DNA of 64,000 bases from Sporosarcina sp. JAI121 (GCF_013408665.1 NZ_JACCCL010000001.1:2222707-2286706); one strand, 5' to 3'; shown: positions 19,911 to 29,117, counted from the stretch's first letter. Program-made: numbers and translations. The notes: generated by a model from the letters alone, not told the origin.

Positions 19911-20570
19911 ATGCGAGTTGCCATCTTCGATTTTGACGGAACGCTATATTCGGAAGAGACTTTTCAACTTCTAATGAGCCATTTACGATACCACCCTATC
20001 CACAAATCTAAATACAAACGTTTTTATCGAGCTATCCTCCCGCCATTCATCGGACATAAACTCAAGCTTGTTCCAGAAGCTAAAATGAAGGAACGTTCCA
20101 TGCAAATCTACTTGAACGCACTTGGAATTTCATCCATGGATGAAATGGACAGCTATTTTGGAGAATTAACGGAGAAGGTAAGGGAAGGTTTTAACCTTGA
20201 ACTCATTTCGCGATTGAAACAGCACACCGATGAAAACGTTCATATTATGCTTGTTTCCGGGGCGTACACCTCTCTCTTGCAATCGGTCACAAAAGCGTTG
20301 CATTTCGACACCATCATTGGAACGGAGATCCCTATGAATGGAGACAGTATTGATTATAGGACGCCTATTTATCATATCCAAGGCCAGCGAAAAAATGATA
20401 AAATCAAAGAGGTGCTGGATGGTAAAGAAATTGACTGGCAAAACAGCTTTGCGTATGGAGACAGTCTGTCCGACTTATCTGTATTGGAACTTGTCGGCAA
20501 TCCCGTTGCTGTCCGACCTGAACCAAAATTACAGGTTATTGCAAAAGAAAGGGAGTGGGAAATTATATAA
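19911..20570 (+). CDS. HAD-IB family phosphatase (SerB-like)
   Basis: 219 residues with HAD motif I at the very start (VAIFDFDGTLYSEE), motif II-type LVSGAYTSL, the lysine region after HIQGQRKNDK and motif III-IV FAYGDSLSDLSVLE. The helical cap between motifs I and II fits subfamily IB, which includes phosphoserine phosphatases and related HADs; the substrate is not determinable. AAAAGGGG precedes the ATG by a short gap. Divergent from the pseudouridine synthase gene. Confidence 0.85.
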   Translation: MRVAIFDFDGTLYSEETFQLLMSHLRYHPIHKSKYKRFYRAILPPFIGHKLKLVPEAKMKERSMQIYLNALGISSMDEMDSYFGELTEKVREGFNLELISRLKQHTDENVHIMLVSGAYTSLLQSVTKALHFDTIIGTEIPMNGDSIDYRTPIYHIQGQRKNDKIKEVLDGKEIDWQNSFAYGDSLSDLSVLELVGNPVAVRPEPKLQVIAKEREWEII

Positions 20571-20765
20571 TTCGTTACTAATAGTAAATCACGTCTTTTT
20601 TCAAAAAAAGTTTTAGCAAACATAAATACTGTCATGAAAGCAATGTAAGCGCTCCATTTTCTAAATATTCAAATTTAACCAATTCTTTGCGCTTGTATTT
20701 TCTTATGGTTCATGGTAATAATTTATATCAACAGAAAAAATACTGTGTGGAATGGGGTATGTTAA

Positions 20766-21959
20766 ATGACGAGTCGTTATCGGTCTTCCTTGGAAATGCA
20801 TCGGTATCATAAGGGGAAAATGGAAACTGTATCAAAGGTTCCACTTGAAAATAGTGCGGATCTCAGCCTGGCTTATTCTCCGGGTGTAGCAGAACCATGT
20901 TTAGAAATTGCAAAAAACCCCTCTGCAGTATATGACTATACGATCAAAGGGAATTTAGTGGCAGTGATTACCGATGGAAGTGCTGTACTAGGTTTAGGCG
21001 ATATAGGACCGGAAGCGGCACTTCCTGTCATGGAAGGAAAAGCGTTGCTGTTAAAAAGGTACGCTGGCATTGACTCATTTCCAATCTGTATAGGAACCCA
21101 AGATGTGGATACAATCGTTCAAACGATAAAAGCCATCAGCCCAACATTCGGCGGCATCAATTTAGAGGATATTTCTGCTCCACGCTGTTTTGAAATCGAA
21201 CAAAGACTGCGTGAAGAATGCGATATACCAGTGTTCCATGATGATCAACATGGCACTGCTATCGTTGTAGGGGCAGGTTTGATAAACGCCTTGAAGGTCG
21301 TCAAAAAAAATATGGCTACCATTAAAATTGCTGTAAATGGAGCCGGGGCCGCCGGAATCGCAATCGTTAAACATCTGCGAAATATCGGATTTGAAGAAAT
21401 TGTCATCTGTGACTCGAAAGGAATCATTTATGAAGGACGTCCAAATGGCATGAATCCGACTAAAGATGAAATTGCCCGAATTACAAATCCACGCGGCATG
21501 GCAGGATCCTTATTGACTGCGCTGACGGGTGCAGATGTATTCATTGGTGTTTCTGCAGCTAATATCTTAACGAAAGAGCATATTGAACATATGAACAGTG
21601 ACCCGATTATTTTTGCGTTAGCAAACCCCAATCCAGAAATCTCACCCCCATTGGCAAAGGAATTCGGAGTGCGTATCATTGCAACCGGAAGATCTGATTT
21701 TGCGAATCAGGTAAATAATGTCCTTGCATTTCCAGGGATTTTCCGCGGGGCGTTGGATGTTCGTGCTACTGAAATAAATGAAAGTATGAAACTGGCCGCT
21801 ACTTTTGCCATCGCTTCCGTCATTGACGATTTCGATTTACGTGATGATTATATCGTCCCGGATCCTTTTGACGAACGAGTAGTAATAGCAGTGACAGAGG
21901 CAGTAAGTAAGGCAGCAATTGAATCGGGCGTGTCAGCCCTTAAGCTGCCCGTCCGATAA
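20766..21959 (+). CDS. malic enzyme (YtsJ-type, decarboxylating)
   Basis: Oxidative decarboxylation of malate to pyruvate. The 397 residues are the short bacterial form. Motifs: [37 protein letters not shown], the metal-binding [25 protein letters not shown] and the Rossmann [15 protein letters not shown]. The short form corresponds to B. subtilis YtsJ (NADP-preferring) rather than MaeA or MalS; cofactor use is inferred. Alone on its strand, ended by the terminator shared with the DUF421 gene. Confidence 0.93.
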   Translation: MTSRYRSSLEMHRYHKGKMETVSKVPLENSADLSLAYSPGVAEPCLEIAKNPSAVYDYTIKGNLVAVITDGSAVLGLGDIGPEAALPVMEGKALLLKRYAGIDSFPICIGTQDVDTIVQTIKAISPTFGGINLEDISAPRCFEIEQRLREECDIPVFHDDQHGTAIVVGAGLINALKVVKKNMATIKIAVNGAGAAGIAIVKHLRNIGFEEIVICDSKGIIYEGRPNGMNPTKDEIARITNPRGMAGSLLTALTGADVFIGVSAANILTKEHIEHMNSDPIIFALANPNPEISPPLAKEFGVRIIATGRSDFANQVNNVLAFPGIFRGALDVRATEINESMKLAATFAIASVIDDFDLRDDYIVPDPFDERVVIAVTEAVSKAAIESGVSALKLPVR

Positions 21960-21961
21960 AG

Positions 21962-22006
21962 AAAAAACGTCGTAAAATCGGGTCTATCCCATTTTACGAC
22001 GTTTTT
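21962..22006. terminator. bidirectional terminator between malic enzyme and DUF421 genes
   Basis: AAAAAACGTCGTAAAAT paired with ATTTTACGACGTTTTT; T runs on both strands serve the converging genes. Confidence 0.9.
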
Positions 22007-22009
22007 CAT

Positions 22010-22720
22010 TCAATTTGTCCCTTCAGATTTCAAATCGATATGAAGACTACCATCTGTTTGGACTTCGGCAAAAAATACATTTTCGACTTTTCCAACGCCC
22101 TGCTTTTTCAATTGTTCGTACAACCACTCTTCCGTCAGGTTAAGTTCCGTTAAATTCTTTTTTGTAACTCTTCCCTCTGCAATTACCTCTGTCGGAATAT
22201 ATTTTGGTACAGGCGCAGATACGTTCATATCTTTTTTCGTAGCCGTTTCTTGTCCTGCTTTTTTCAAGACACTTAATTGACCGTTTGTTTCAAGTATCGC
22301 ATAATGAACATCTTTAATTGAAAAAATGCTTTGTTCACGGAGCATCATACTCAAATCATTAAGATGGAGACGCATCTTTTTCAAGGATTGTTCAACTATT
22401 TTCCCTTCATATACTATAATTGTCGGCTGATCATCGAGAATAATTCGCGCCTTTTTAGATTTAAATGCAATGTAGCTCATCAGTATTGTCAATACTGTCC
22501 ACCAAACCATCGCAATAATCCCATCCAAAAATGGTGTTCTCGTTTCTCCTGCAATATCTGCCGCGATAGAGCCGATTGTAATACCAGTTACATAATGGAA
22601 AAAAGTAAGCTGAGAAATTTGTTTTTTTCCCATAAATCGCGCGAGAATGAGCAGGGCAATAAATGCAAACGTAGTCCTCATTATCATTTCCCAAAAATCA
22701 ACTTCTAAAAACTCATCCAA
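22010..22720 (-). CDS. DUF421 (YetF-type) membrane protein
   Basis: About 236 residues. Three N-terminal helices (TTFAFIALLILARFMG, FHYVTGITIGSIAADIAG, IIAMVWWTVLTILMSYIAF) precede a soluble domain with LDDQPTIIVYEGKIVEQSLKKMRL and YAILETNGQLSVLKK, the hallmarks of DUF421. B. subtilis paralogues (YetF, YkjA, YdfR and relatives) are linked to spores or membranes without a settled role. GGAGG lies seven bases from the TTG at 22720; the GTG two codons upstream is too close. Confidence 0.88.
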   Translation of the reverse strand: MDEFLEVDFWEMIMRTTFAFIALLILARFMGKKQISQLTFFHYVTGITIGSIAADIAGETRTPFLDGIIAMVWWTVLTILMSYIAFKSKKARIILDDQPTIIVYEGKIVEQSLKKMRLHLNDLSMMLREQSIFSIKDVHYAILETNGQLSVLKKAGQETATKKDMNVSAPVPKYIPTEVIAEGRVTKKNLTELNLTEEWLYEQLKKQGVGKVENVFFAEVQTDGSLHIDLKSEGTN

Positions 22721-22804
22721 AACCACACCTCCGCTTTATCAGGAAGTGTTCCACTATTATGCATTGCCTATACATCTTGGTGATTTGATGTTTATTTTTT
22801 ATAG

Positions 22805-22854
22805 AAAGAAAGGCCCTTCCAATAGCCATGCGTGAATGGCTATCTGGAGGGACC
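22805..22854 (-). terminator. fru operon terminator
   Basis: GGCCCTTCCAATAGCCAT and ATGGCTATCTGGAGGGACC form a long imperfect stem; the minus strand continues CCTTTCTTTC. Confidence 0.7.
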
Positions 22855-22863
22855 TCTCAATTT

Positions 22864-24774
22864 TTAAATCGCCTGCATTTTGTTTTTCTTCAAAATCCCC
22901 GCTAGTAAACCTGTAACCACTGCACCGGCGATAATTGCTACTGCATACAACAACACTTTACCAATGCCGCCTTCAACAAGTCCCATAACGAAGACGCCGC
23001 CATGTGGTGCACGTAAACCGATGTCAAATAACATCGTTAGCCCGCCGGTCAATGCAGCCCCGACTACGGATGCCGGAATGACACGTGCCGGATCCGCCGC
23101 CGCAAACGGGATGACACCTTCCGTTATAAAACAAGCTCCTAGTACGTAAGCCGTTTTCCCCGCTTCGCGCTCTTGTTTCGTAAAACGTTTCTTGAACAGA
23201 GTCGTTGCAATTGCCATGCCGAGTGGCGGTACCATTCCGGCTGCCATGACCGTCGCGATGAACCCGAAGTTTTGTGCATCGAGCATCGCAATGCCAAAAG
23301 TGTACGCTGCTTTATTAACAGGTCCACCCATGTCAATAGCCATCATTGCGCCTAACAAAATACCGACCAGCACTTGGTTTGTTCCACCAAGGCCTTCCAA
23401 AAAGGCCGACATACCCGTATACAATGTAGTCAAAGGAGGATTGATCATCATCATGACGAGTCCAGTGATTGCAATACTGAACACAGGATAGAACAACACC
23501 GGTTTTAATCCTTCAAGTGCAGCTGGCAAGGCTGCAAACATTTTCTTGACGAGCACCGTTACATACCCTGCCAGGAAACCGGCAATGATACCACCGAGGA
23601 ATCCCGATCCACCGCTGACACCGTCTACACCTGTAACCGTAATCGCGATGAGTCCGCCTACCATACCCGGCGCGAATCCTGGTCGTTCCGCAATACTCGA
23701 CGCGATGAATCCTGCCAATACTGGAACCATTAGGAAGAATGCATTCCCCCCGCCGATTATATTTAACATCGCTGCAAACGCATTATAATCTGCACTAGTC
23801 GGATCGCTCGAATTAATACCCCAGAAGAATGATAATGCGATCAATATTCCACCGCCGACAACGAACGGCAGCATGTTGGAAACACCATTCATTAAATGTT
23901 TATAAATACCACTTTTGGTTTCTGAGTTGTCCGTATCATCTTTCGACTTATCATATTTAAAAATTGGAGCATCCTTCAAAATTGCACGATTCAGCAATTG
24001 TTCCGTTTCATATATCGCCTTGCCGACCTTCGTCTGGATAACGGGTTTACCGTTAAAACGTGCCATTTCAACTTTTGTATCTGCTGCAACGATAATAGCA
24101 TCCGCTTCCTCGATATCGGCATCCGTCAATCGGTTTTTCACGCCGGACGAACCGTTTGTTTCCACCTTGAGCGAAATACCCATTTCTTTCGCCTTCTCAT
24201 TCAATTTTTGCGCCGCCATGTATGTATGCGCAATTCCGGTCGGACATGCAGTGACGGCGAGTATTTTCGAGGTAGAACCTTTTGTTGGTTCTTCAACCAC
24301 TTCCGGGCCATCCAATTCGGTTTCCTTGTCATTCACCGCTTGTAAAATTTCTGATTTTGACGTAGCCCCTAACACTTTCTCCCTGAAATTTGAATCCATT
24401 AAAAACGTTGCAAGTCTTGAAAGTGCCTCCAGATGGTCGTTGTTTGCTCCTTCGCTAGCCGCGATCATGAAAAACAAATGAGCCGGCTGGCCGTCCAACG
24501 AAGCATAGTCGATACCTTGTAAAGAACGTCCGAATGCGATTCCTGGTATTTTCACTGCAGCCGATTTCGCATGCGGGATGGCAATTCCATCACCGATTCC
24601 CGTTGTGCTTTGTTCTTCGCGGGCCAAAATATCTCTTGTAAATGCTTCTTTATCAGTCAGGTTGCCAGCACGCTCGAACTGATCGATCAGTTCCGTCAAT
24701 ACACTCTGTTTAGAAGTTGCTTTTACGTCCAAAATAATTGTAGCCTCAGTCAACAATTGTGTGATTTTCATCAT
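22864..24774 (-). CDS. fruA: FruA, fructose-specific PTS EIIABC
   Basis: Imports fructose as fructose 1-phosphate. 636 residues: EIIA at about 1-145 with the phospho-His in GIAIPHAKS (His68), EIIB at about 168-265 with the phospho-Cys in VTACPTGIAHTYMAAQ (Cys177), and EIIC from about 285 to the end with many helices (PFVVGGGILIALSFF, FLGGIIAGFLAGYV, GPVNKAAYTFGIAML). Its ATG overlaps the fruK stop (ATGA). Last gene of fruR-fruK-fruA. Confidence 0.96.
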   Translation of the reverse strand: MMKITQLLTEATIILDVKATSKQSVLTELIDQFERAGNLTDKEAFTRDILAREEQSTTGIGDGIAIPHAKSAAVKIPGIAFGRSLQGIDYASLDGQPAHLFFMIAASEGANNDHLEALSRLATFLMDSNFREKVLGATSKSEILQAVNDKETELDGPEVVEEPTKGSTSKILAVTACPTGIAHTYMAAQKLNEKAKEMGISLKVETNGSSGVKNRLTDADIEEADAIIVAADTKVEMARFNGKPVIQTKVGKAIYETEQLLNRAILKDAPIFKYDKSKDDTDNSETKSGIYKHLMNGVSNMLPFVVGGGILIALSFFWGINSSDPTSADYNAFAAMLNIIGGGNAFFLMVPVLAGFIASSIAERPGFAPGMVGGLIAITVTGVDGVSGGSGFLGGIIAGFLAGYVTVLVKKMFAALPAALEGLKPVLFYPVFSIAITGLVMMMINPPLTTLYTGMSAFLEGLGGTNQVLVGILLGAMMAIDMGGPVNKAAYTFGIAMLDAQNFGFIATVMAAGMVPPLGMAIATTLFKKRFTKQEREAGKTAYVLGACFITEGVIPFAAADPARVIPASVVGAALTGGLTMLFDIGLRAPHGGVFVMGLVEGGIGKVLLYAVAIIAGAVVTGLLAGILKKNKMQAI

Positions 24775-25700
24775 TTCACATCCTTTTCATTTAATGACCT
24801 GATTACCACTTGGTCCAGCAAAGCTAACACATCTTCTCTTTGACATAAATCCATCCGAAAAGCGGTTGCACTCCCGCTGGCGACACCCGTCCGAAAGGCC
24901 TTGACCGCATCCCCGTCTTTCGTAAAAGATGCTAGGAACCCGGATACGAGTGAATCGCCGGCGCCTACTGTATTCACAACTTTCCCTTTTGGCGCTTCTG
25001 CAAAAATAGCAATCTCTTTCGTCACAAGTAACGCCCCTTCTCCGCCCATCGAGACGATTACATGGCCGACGCCCTTTTCAACAAGCTTTTTGGCGTAATG
25101 AAGCGCTTCCCGTTTGTTCGTTATTACCGTATCGAACAATTCACCAAGCTCCTGTTCATTCGGTTTAATTAGAAACGGTTTCATGTCAATCAATTCTTTT
25201 AACGCTGGACCAGATGTATCAAGAACGAAACGAATACCATTGTCAGTGCAAGTTTTTGCGATAGCCTTGAAATAATTTTGTGGAATTGACTCTGGCAGAC
25301 TACCAGCAAGAACGAACCAATCGCCCTTCTTCATCCTCTTCACTTTTAACAACAATTGTTGTTGCTGTTCCAGGCTTATATCAGGACCCGGTCCATTCAA
25401 CTCCGTTTCCTCAACGGCTTTGATCTTCACATTGATGCGCGTAATTTCATCCGTCTGTATAAAATCTGTTTGAACTCCTTCTTGATGCAGAAAATGTTGA
25501 ATATAGTTGCCGGTAAACCCGCCCGCAAAGCCTAAAGCGATATTGTCTACTTCTAACCGTCGCAAAACGCGGGATACGTTGATTCCCTTTCCTCCCGGGT
25601 AGTAATACACCTTTTCAGATCGATTCAGTTTTCCACTGCCGAAATCCGGCAAATACGTAGTATAGTCAAGCGATGGCGTAATTGTACATGTATAAATCAT
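24771..25700 (-). CDS. fruK: FruK, 1-phosphofructokinase
   Basis: Phosphorylates fructose 1-phosphate to the 1,6-bisphosphate. PfkB-family kinase of 309 residues: IYTCTITPSLDYTTYLPDF at the N-terminus, YYPGGKGINVSRVL (substrate site) and the C-terminal VNTVGAGDSLVSGFLAS, whose GAGDS holds the catalytic Asp and anion hole. Overlaps both neighbours by 4 bp, so the operon is tightly coupled. Confidence 0.96.
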   Translation of the reverse strand: MIYTCTITPSLDYTTYLPDFGSGKLNRSEKVYYYPGGKGINVSRVLRRLEVDNIALGFAGGFTGNYIQHFLHQEGVQTDFIQTDEITRINVKIKAVEETELNGPGPDISLEQQQQLLLKVKRMKKGDWFVLAGSLPESIPQNYFKAIAKTCTDNGIRFVLDTSGPALKELIDMKPFLIKPNEQELGELFDTVITNKREALHYAKKLVEKGVGHVIVSMGGEGALLVTKEIAIFAEAPKGKVVNTVGAGDSLVSGFLASFTKDGDAVKAFRTGVASGSATAFRMDLCQREDVLALLDQVVIRSLNEKDVK

Positions 25701-26449
25701 CGCGCCACCACCTCTACTGTCGTCTTTTTTTTCAGTGACTCAATAGCTTCTTGTTGAAAATCATTCACAATTAGCACTGCGTCTTCCAAAGCTGTAATGG
25801 AAGAAAAACTTACTTTATTGTATTTCGAGTGATCTGCCACTACATATGTTGTTCGTGCAAGTGAAGAGGCAAGCCTTTTTACAGCCGCCTCTTCCGGATC
25901 AGGCGTCGTGTAACCGTATTCCAAGTGAAATCCGTTGACCCCTAGAAAACATTTATCAAAGCGATAGTCATGTAAGGATTGAATCGTTTGCGGACCGACT
26001 AGCGCACGTGTTTTAGATTTTACATATCCACCCACCAAATACGCCGTTATCCCGTGTTCAATCAAGGAGTCGACATGTGTCAGACCATTCGTAACAACGA
26101 TTACTTGTTTATTTTGGAGATAAGGAATCATTTGAACTGTGGTCGTACCAGCATCAAGGAAGATGCAATCCCCTTCCTGTACAAACGATGCGGCGTATTT
26201 GGCAAGTCCAATTTTTTCTTGAAGGTTTTTGGTTGATTTGTCCAAGATACTAGGTTCTTGCGAAATTCGCCCGTTAACTGTTGCGCCTCCATGGATTCGT
26301 TCCAGCTTATTGAGGGTTTCAAGCTCATTCAAATCCCTCCGTATCGTTGACTCAGAGGCCGCAGTCAGTTCTATCAATTCATTTATATTTACTGTCTGCT
26401 TCTCTGCCAATAAATTTAAAATCATTTCATGACGTTCGTTCGTCAACAT
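25697..26449 (-). CDS. fruR: FruR, DeoR-family repressor of the fru operon
   Basis: 250 residues: DeoR winged helix at the N-terminus (MLTNERHEMILNLLAEKQTVNINELIELTAASESTIRRDL, recognition helix near residues 30-45) and a sugar-phosphate-binding domain with FLDAGTTTVQM, VVTNGLTHVDSL and the FLGVNGFH segment. Fructose 1-phosphate is the usual effector in the family. The cre site and direct repeats upstream indicate autoregulation plus CcpA control. Confidence 0.92.
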   Translation of the reverse strand: MLTNERHEMILNLLAEKQTVNINELIELTAASESTIRRDLNELETLNKLERIHGGATVNGRISQEPSILDKSTKNLQEKIGLAKYAASFVQEGDCIFLDAGTTTVQMIPYLQNKQVIVVTNGLTHVDSLIEHGITAYLVGGYVKSKTRALVGPQTIQSLHDYRFDKCFLGVNGFHLEYGYTTPDPEEAAVKRLASSLARTTYVVADHSKYNKVSFSSITALEDAVLIVNDFQQEAIESLKKKTTVEVVAR

Positions 26450-26489
26450 TTGAACACCACCTTATTTCTTCTATTAAATTCATTTTACT

Positions 26490-26503
26490 TGAAATCGCTT
26501 TCA
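26490..26503. promoter_or_regulatory. cre site (CcpA operator) upstream of fruR
   Basis: TGAAATCGCTTTCA matches the cre consensus TGWNANCGNTNWCA at every defined position. It lies between fruR and the divergent HPr gene, about 40 bp from the fruR start. Confidence 0.85.
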
Positions 26504-26507
26504 CTAT

Positions 26508-26558
26508 CAATCATAATCATTCATAAGCAATCAAAAACAGTCACATCGCATTCAAAAC
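26508..26558. promoter_or_regulatory. five phased direct repeats, candidate FruR operator
   Basis: CANTCA hexamers begin at 26508, 26518, 26528, 26538 and 26549 (CAATCA, CATTCA, CAATCA, CAGTCA, CATTCA). The 10-11 bp phasing places them on one face of the helix. DeoR-family repressors commonly use repeated short sites. They lie within the fruR-HPr intergenic region. Confidence 0.65.
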
Positions 26559-26581
26559 AGAAAACATGGGAGGAATATTCA

Positions 26582-26848
26582 ATGGTAGAAAAACAATACA
26601 CTATTTCAGCATCTGAAGGTTTACATGCTCGTCCAACATCCGCTCTTGTCAGTGCAGTCAGTGCTTTCAAATCGGATATTACATTGGAACATGCCGGTAA
26701 AAAAGTGAACTTGAAATCCATTTTAGGTGTCATGTCACTTGGGGTCGCTTCTGGCGCTATGATCACAATTGCAGCGGATGGCGTAGATGAAGCGGAAGCA
26801 TTAGCAAAAGTCGATGCAATCATGAAATCTGAAGGTCTAGGAAACTAA
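26582..26848 (+). CDS. ptsH: HPr phosphocarrier protein
   Basis: 88 residues. His15 is in EGLHARPTSALV, the site phosphorylated by Enzyme I, and Ser46 is in NLKSILGVMSLG, the HPr kinase site; both are present, so this is true HPr and not Crh. GGGAGGA precedes the ATG at 26582. It is monocistronic (terminator follows) and divergent from fruRKA instead of preceding ptsI, so it may serve as the main HPr or as a fructose-linked one. Confidence 0.9.
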   Translation: MVEKQYTISASEGLHARPTSALVSAVSAFKSDITLEHAGKKVNLKSILGVMSLGVASGAMITIAADGVDEAEALAKVDAIMKSEGLGN

Positions 26849-26908
26849 TAACAAGGATGATTGCCAGAATTGTGGCTTCGAATGGGATTGTCAAAATGGA
26901 TAGTCATA

Positions 26909-26953
26909 GTGAAAAGCCGCGCACGGGGTTCATTACCATGCGCGGCTTTTCAC
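26909..26953. terminator. bidirectional terminator between HPr and PepSY genes
   Basis: GTGAAAAGCCGCGCA paired with TGCGCGGCTTTTCAC; a strong GC stem with Ts on both sides. Confidence 0.9.
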
Positions 26954-26966
26954 ATAATTTCATCTC

Positions 26967-27224
26967 TCAATCAAGTTTCACTTTAAGGACTGCTCCTGTA
27001 TTTGCATCAATTTTCACTTCATATTTATAACCTTCCATCGTTCTAACATCAACTTCATATACTAACATTCCATCCTCATAATCCAATTCTGCTTTCACGA
27101 CCTGACCGGGTACACGCTCCAGTGCAATGGCCATTGCCTGATCAATAGTAATCCTTCGGTAATGCGGATTTTGCCAATGATTATCCCAATGATGATTGTG
27201 GTTATACCGATTATGATTCGTCAC
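26967..27224 (-). CDS. small PepSY-domain protein
   Basis: 85 residues: a His/Asn-rich head (HNRYNHNHHWDNHW) followed by one PepSY module (ITIDQAMAIALERVPGQVVKAELDYEDGMLVYEVDVRTMEG, then KYEVKIDANTGAVLKVKLD). No signal peptide or helix is visible. PepSY modules are thought to inhibit peptidases or bind ligands; nothing here decides between these. GTG start at 27224 behind GGGGGAGA. Confidence 0.8.
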   Translation of the reverse strand: MTNHNRYNHNHHWDNHWQNPHYRRITIDQAMAIALERVPGQVVKAELDYEDGMLVYEVDVRTMEGYKYEVKIDANTGAVLKVKLD

Positions 27225-27401
27225 CCAATCTCCCCCAATTCAATCTTCGTATTGTCTATACATTCTATTCATGGATAGGGATAGTGTGCTGGAAAGAAGA
27301 GTAAACAAGCAACCCACACAAGTGTCGGGAGTCACTGAAAAAGTCTACCGTTATAGACTGGTCTATGGATTTTCTATCATGCATCTTTGACTATCGGTTT
27401 A

Positions 27402-28010
27402 TCTGTTCAACTTATATAGTTAGTTTGTATATACATTGATTGACAAATCACACACTTTATACTTTTCAAGATAGTTATGATATAGATAAGTCCCATTGAA
27501 TCCGCTTTGGCGCTTGGGGATGCCTCCCGCCATAAGCCGGACAACTTCGTCGTCAGTCTTATGGCTTCGGCTACCCCTTTGAGGCGCCTTCGCTGATTAG
27601 TCTGTTCAATTTATATAGTTAGTTTGTATACACACTGATTGAAAAAGCATACGCTGTACACTTTTCAAGATAGTTATGATATAAATAAGTCCCATTGAAT
27701 CCGCTTTGGCGCTTGGGGATGCCTCCCGCCATAAGCCAGACAACTTCGTCGTCAGTCTTATGGCTTCGGCTACCCCTGTAAGGCGCCTTCGCTGGTTAGT
27801 CTGTTCAATTTATATAGTTAGTTTGTATACCCACTGATTGAAAAAGCACACGCTATACACTTTTCAAGATAGTTATGATATAGATAAGTCCCATTGAATC
27901 CGCTTTGGCGCTTGGGGATGCCTCCCGCCATAAGTCGGACAACTTCGTCGTCAGTCTTATGGCTTCGGCTACCCCTGTTAGGTGCCTTCGCTGGTTTTTC
28001 TCGGGTATAG
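27402..28010. repeat. tandem array of three ~200 bp units carrying family A
   Basis: Units begin CTGTTCAA at 27402, 27602 and 27801 (periods 200 and 199 bp). Each has TATATAGTTAGTTTGTATA, CACTTTTCAAGATAGTTATG and the family A hairpin core with GGCGCTTGGGGATGCCTCCC and CTTATGGCTTCGGCTACCCC. The units are nearly identical, pointing to recent duplication. No coding potential. Confidence 0.9.
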
Positions 28011-28141
28011 TAGCGATATCTTATTAATCGTTACGGAGTATATAAAAAGCAGGCGGGCTATATTAAGGTAATATAACATTTGTGGTTAACTCAAATGAAT
28101 AGGAACCTTTAGGGGGAATCAGAGATAAAAATGATTAGAAA

Positions 28142-28179
28142 AGGCGACATTGCGTTCGAAATCGAACGCAATGTCGCCT
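28142..28179. repeat. perfect 18 bp inverted repeat
   Basis: AGGCGACATTGCGTTCGA and TCGAACGCAATGTCGCCT separated by AA. Not followed by a T run, so unlikely to be a simple terminator. A related 15 bp version is at 56197-56234. Confidence 0.8.
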
Positions 28180-28297
28180 GACTAGATTCAGATTTGCATA
28201 CATAGTTTAAAAACGTAGGTTTTTCAGTGACCTTATATGTGGTACGAGGTACTTGTTTAGGAAAAATGGTTTTATTATCTAGTAAAGCGTCATCTGT

Positions 28298-29056
28298 TCA
28301 TTCAGTACTTTTCTTTTTTTCCTCCTGTTTTTGATTCACCATAAATCGTGCTGGATTTTGTTCCTGTCCGTTCAGCAGCTTGGAAATAAACGTGGAAGTC
28401 ATACTATTGCTGCCTTCTATTTTCCCCGTTAAAAAGTTTGTTCGCTCGTAAAGGATAGTGCGGAGATTATCCAATTGTCTTACTACCTTCTCCAATAATC
28501 CCTCTTGGTTGTCCAACCTGCCAATTACATCTTTTTGAACATCCCCGTGCTTCGAAATTTGTTCGGATATTTGTTGTTGGTGATCCATCTGCTCATTCAT
28601 TTTTAAGAGTACTTCCTCGTTTGCAGTTGTAATTGTTTCTAGGCGATTTGCAATTTCATAATTTGATTGCCTTATGTCATTTACCTGCTCATTGAAATCT
28701 CGATTCAGATTTCGTTGATGCCTTACATTCTCAAGAAACATCCGATTCTTTTCTTCTAATGTCGAAAACGACTTCTTGGCATCCTTTTCAAAACTTTCAC
28801 GACGAAAATCATTTTCTCTTAATTCCAAGAGTTGGTTTCGGATTGATCTCATTTGATTCGATTGTGCGTTTTTTTGTTCTTTCAGGAGGTTCTTCATTAC
28901 ATTGAGTTGGCGATTGGCAGATTCGGTTGCTTCCTTTTGCTCTTTAATCCATTCCACTAAAGGGTCTATTTTGAAGTGTTCTTGATTTCGATTTTTAATG
29001 TCCTCATTGTTTTTAAAGACATTCGGATGCCCTTTTTCATTAATAAACAACCCCAT
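28298..29056 (-). CDS. coiled-coil protein of unknown function
   Basis: 252 residues, hydrophilic, Gln/Asn/Glu-rich, with heptad-like helix through about residues 30-215 (NRQLNVMKNLLKEQKNAQSNQ, then VRQLDNLRTILYERTNFL) and no signal peptide or membrane span. N-terminus MGLFINEKGHPNVFKNN. AAAGGGGGAGA precedes the ATG. Transcribed away from the repeat block and downstream of metA on the same strand by about 60 bp, so it could share the metA transcript. I do not recognise a family. Confidence 0.7.
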   Translation of the reverse strand: MGLFINEKGHPNVFKNNEDIKNRNQEHFKIDPLVEWIKEQKEATESANRQLNVMKNLLKEQKNAQSNQMRSIRNQLLELRENDFRRESFEKDAKKSFSTLEEKNRMFLENVRHQRNLNRDFNEQVNDIRQSNYEIANRLETITTANEEVLLKMNEQMDHQQQISEQISKHGDVQKDVIGRLDNQEGLLEKVVRQLDNLRTILYERTNFLTGKIEGSNSMTSTFISKLLNGQEQNPARFMVNQKQEEKKKSTE

Positions 29057-29117
29057 ACATTTCTCCCCCTTTATCGTATTATCTTATGCACTATACGACA
29101 AAAGGGTCATTGATCAG

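Larger units (their letters stand above)
27330..28233. mobile_element. possible non-coding element with related inverted ends
   Basis: Left end GTCACTGAAAAAGTCTACC (27331-27349) is an imperfect inverted copy of the right end ACGTAGGTTTTTCAGTGACC (about 28213-28232). The ~900 bp between holds the tandem repeat and a perfect 18 bp inverted repeat, with no gene. A shorter sequence at 56166-56285 has a similar right end and hairpin. No target-site duplication or transposase was identified, so mobility is inference. Confidence 0.4.

Noticed and set aside
20640-20655. cre-like TGTAAGCGCTCCAT upstream of malic enzyme
   Set aside because: The right half fails the cre consensus at the last three defined positions (W12, C13 and A14); too weak to list as a CcpA site.
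27402-28010. CRISPR array
   Set aside because: Units are ~200 bp with no short repeat/unique spacer pattern and no cas genes are present.
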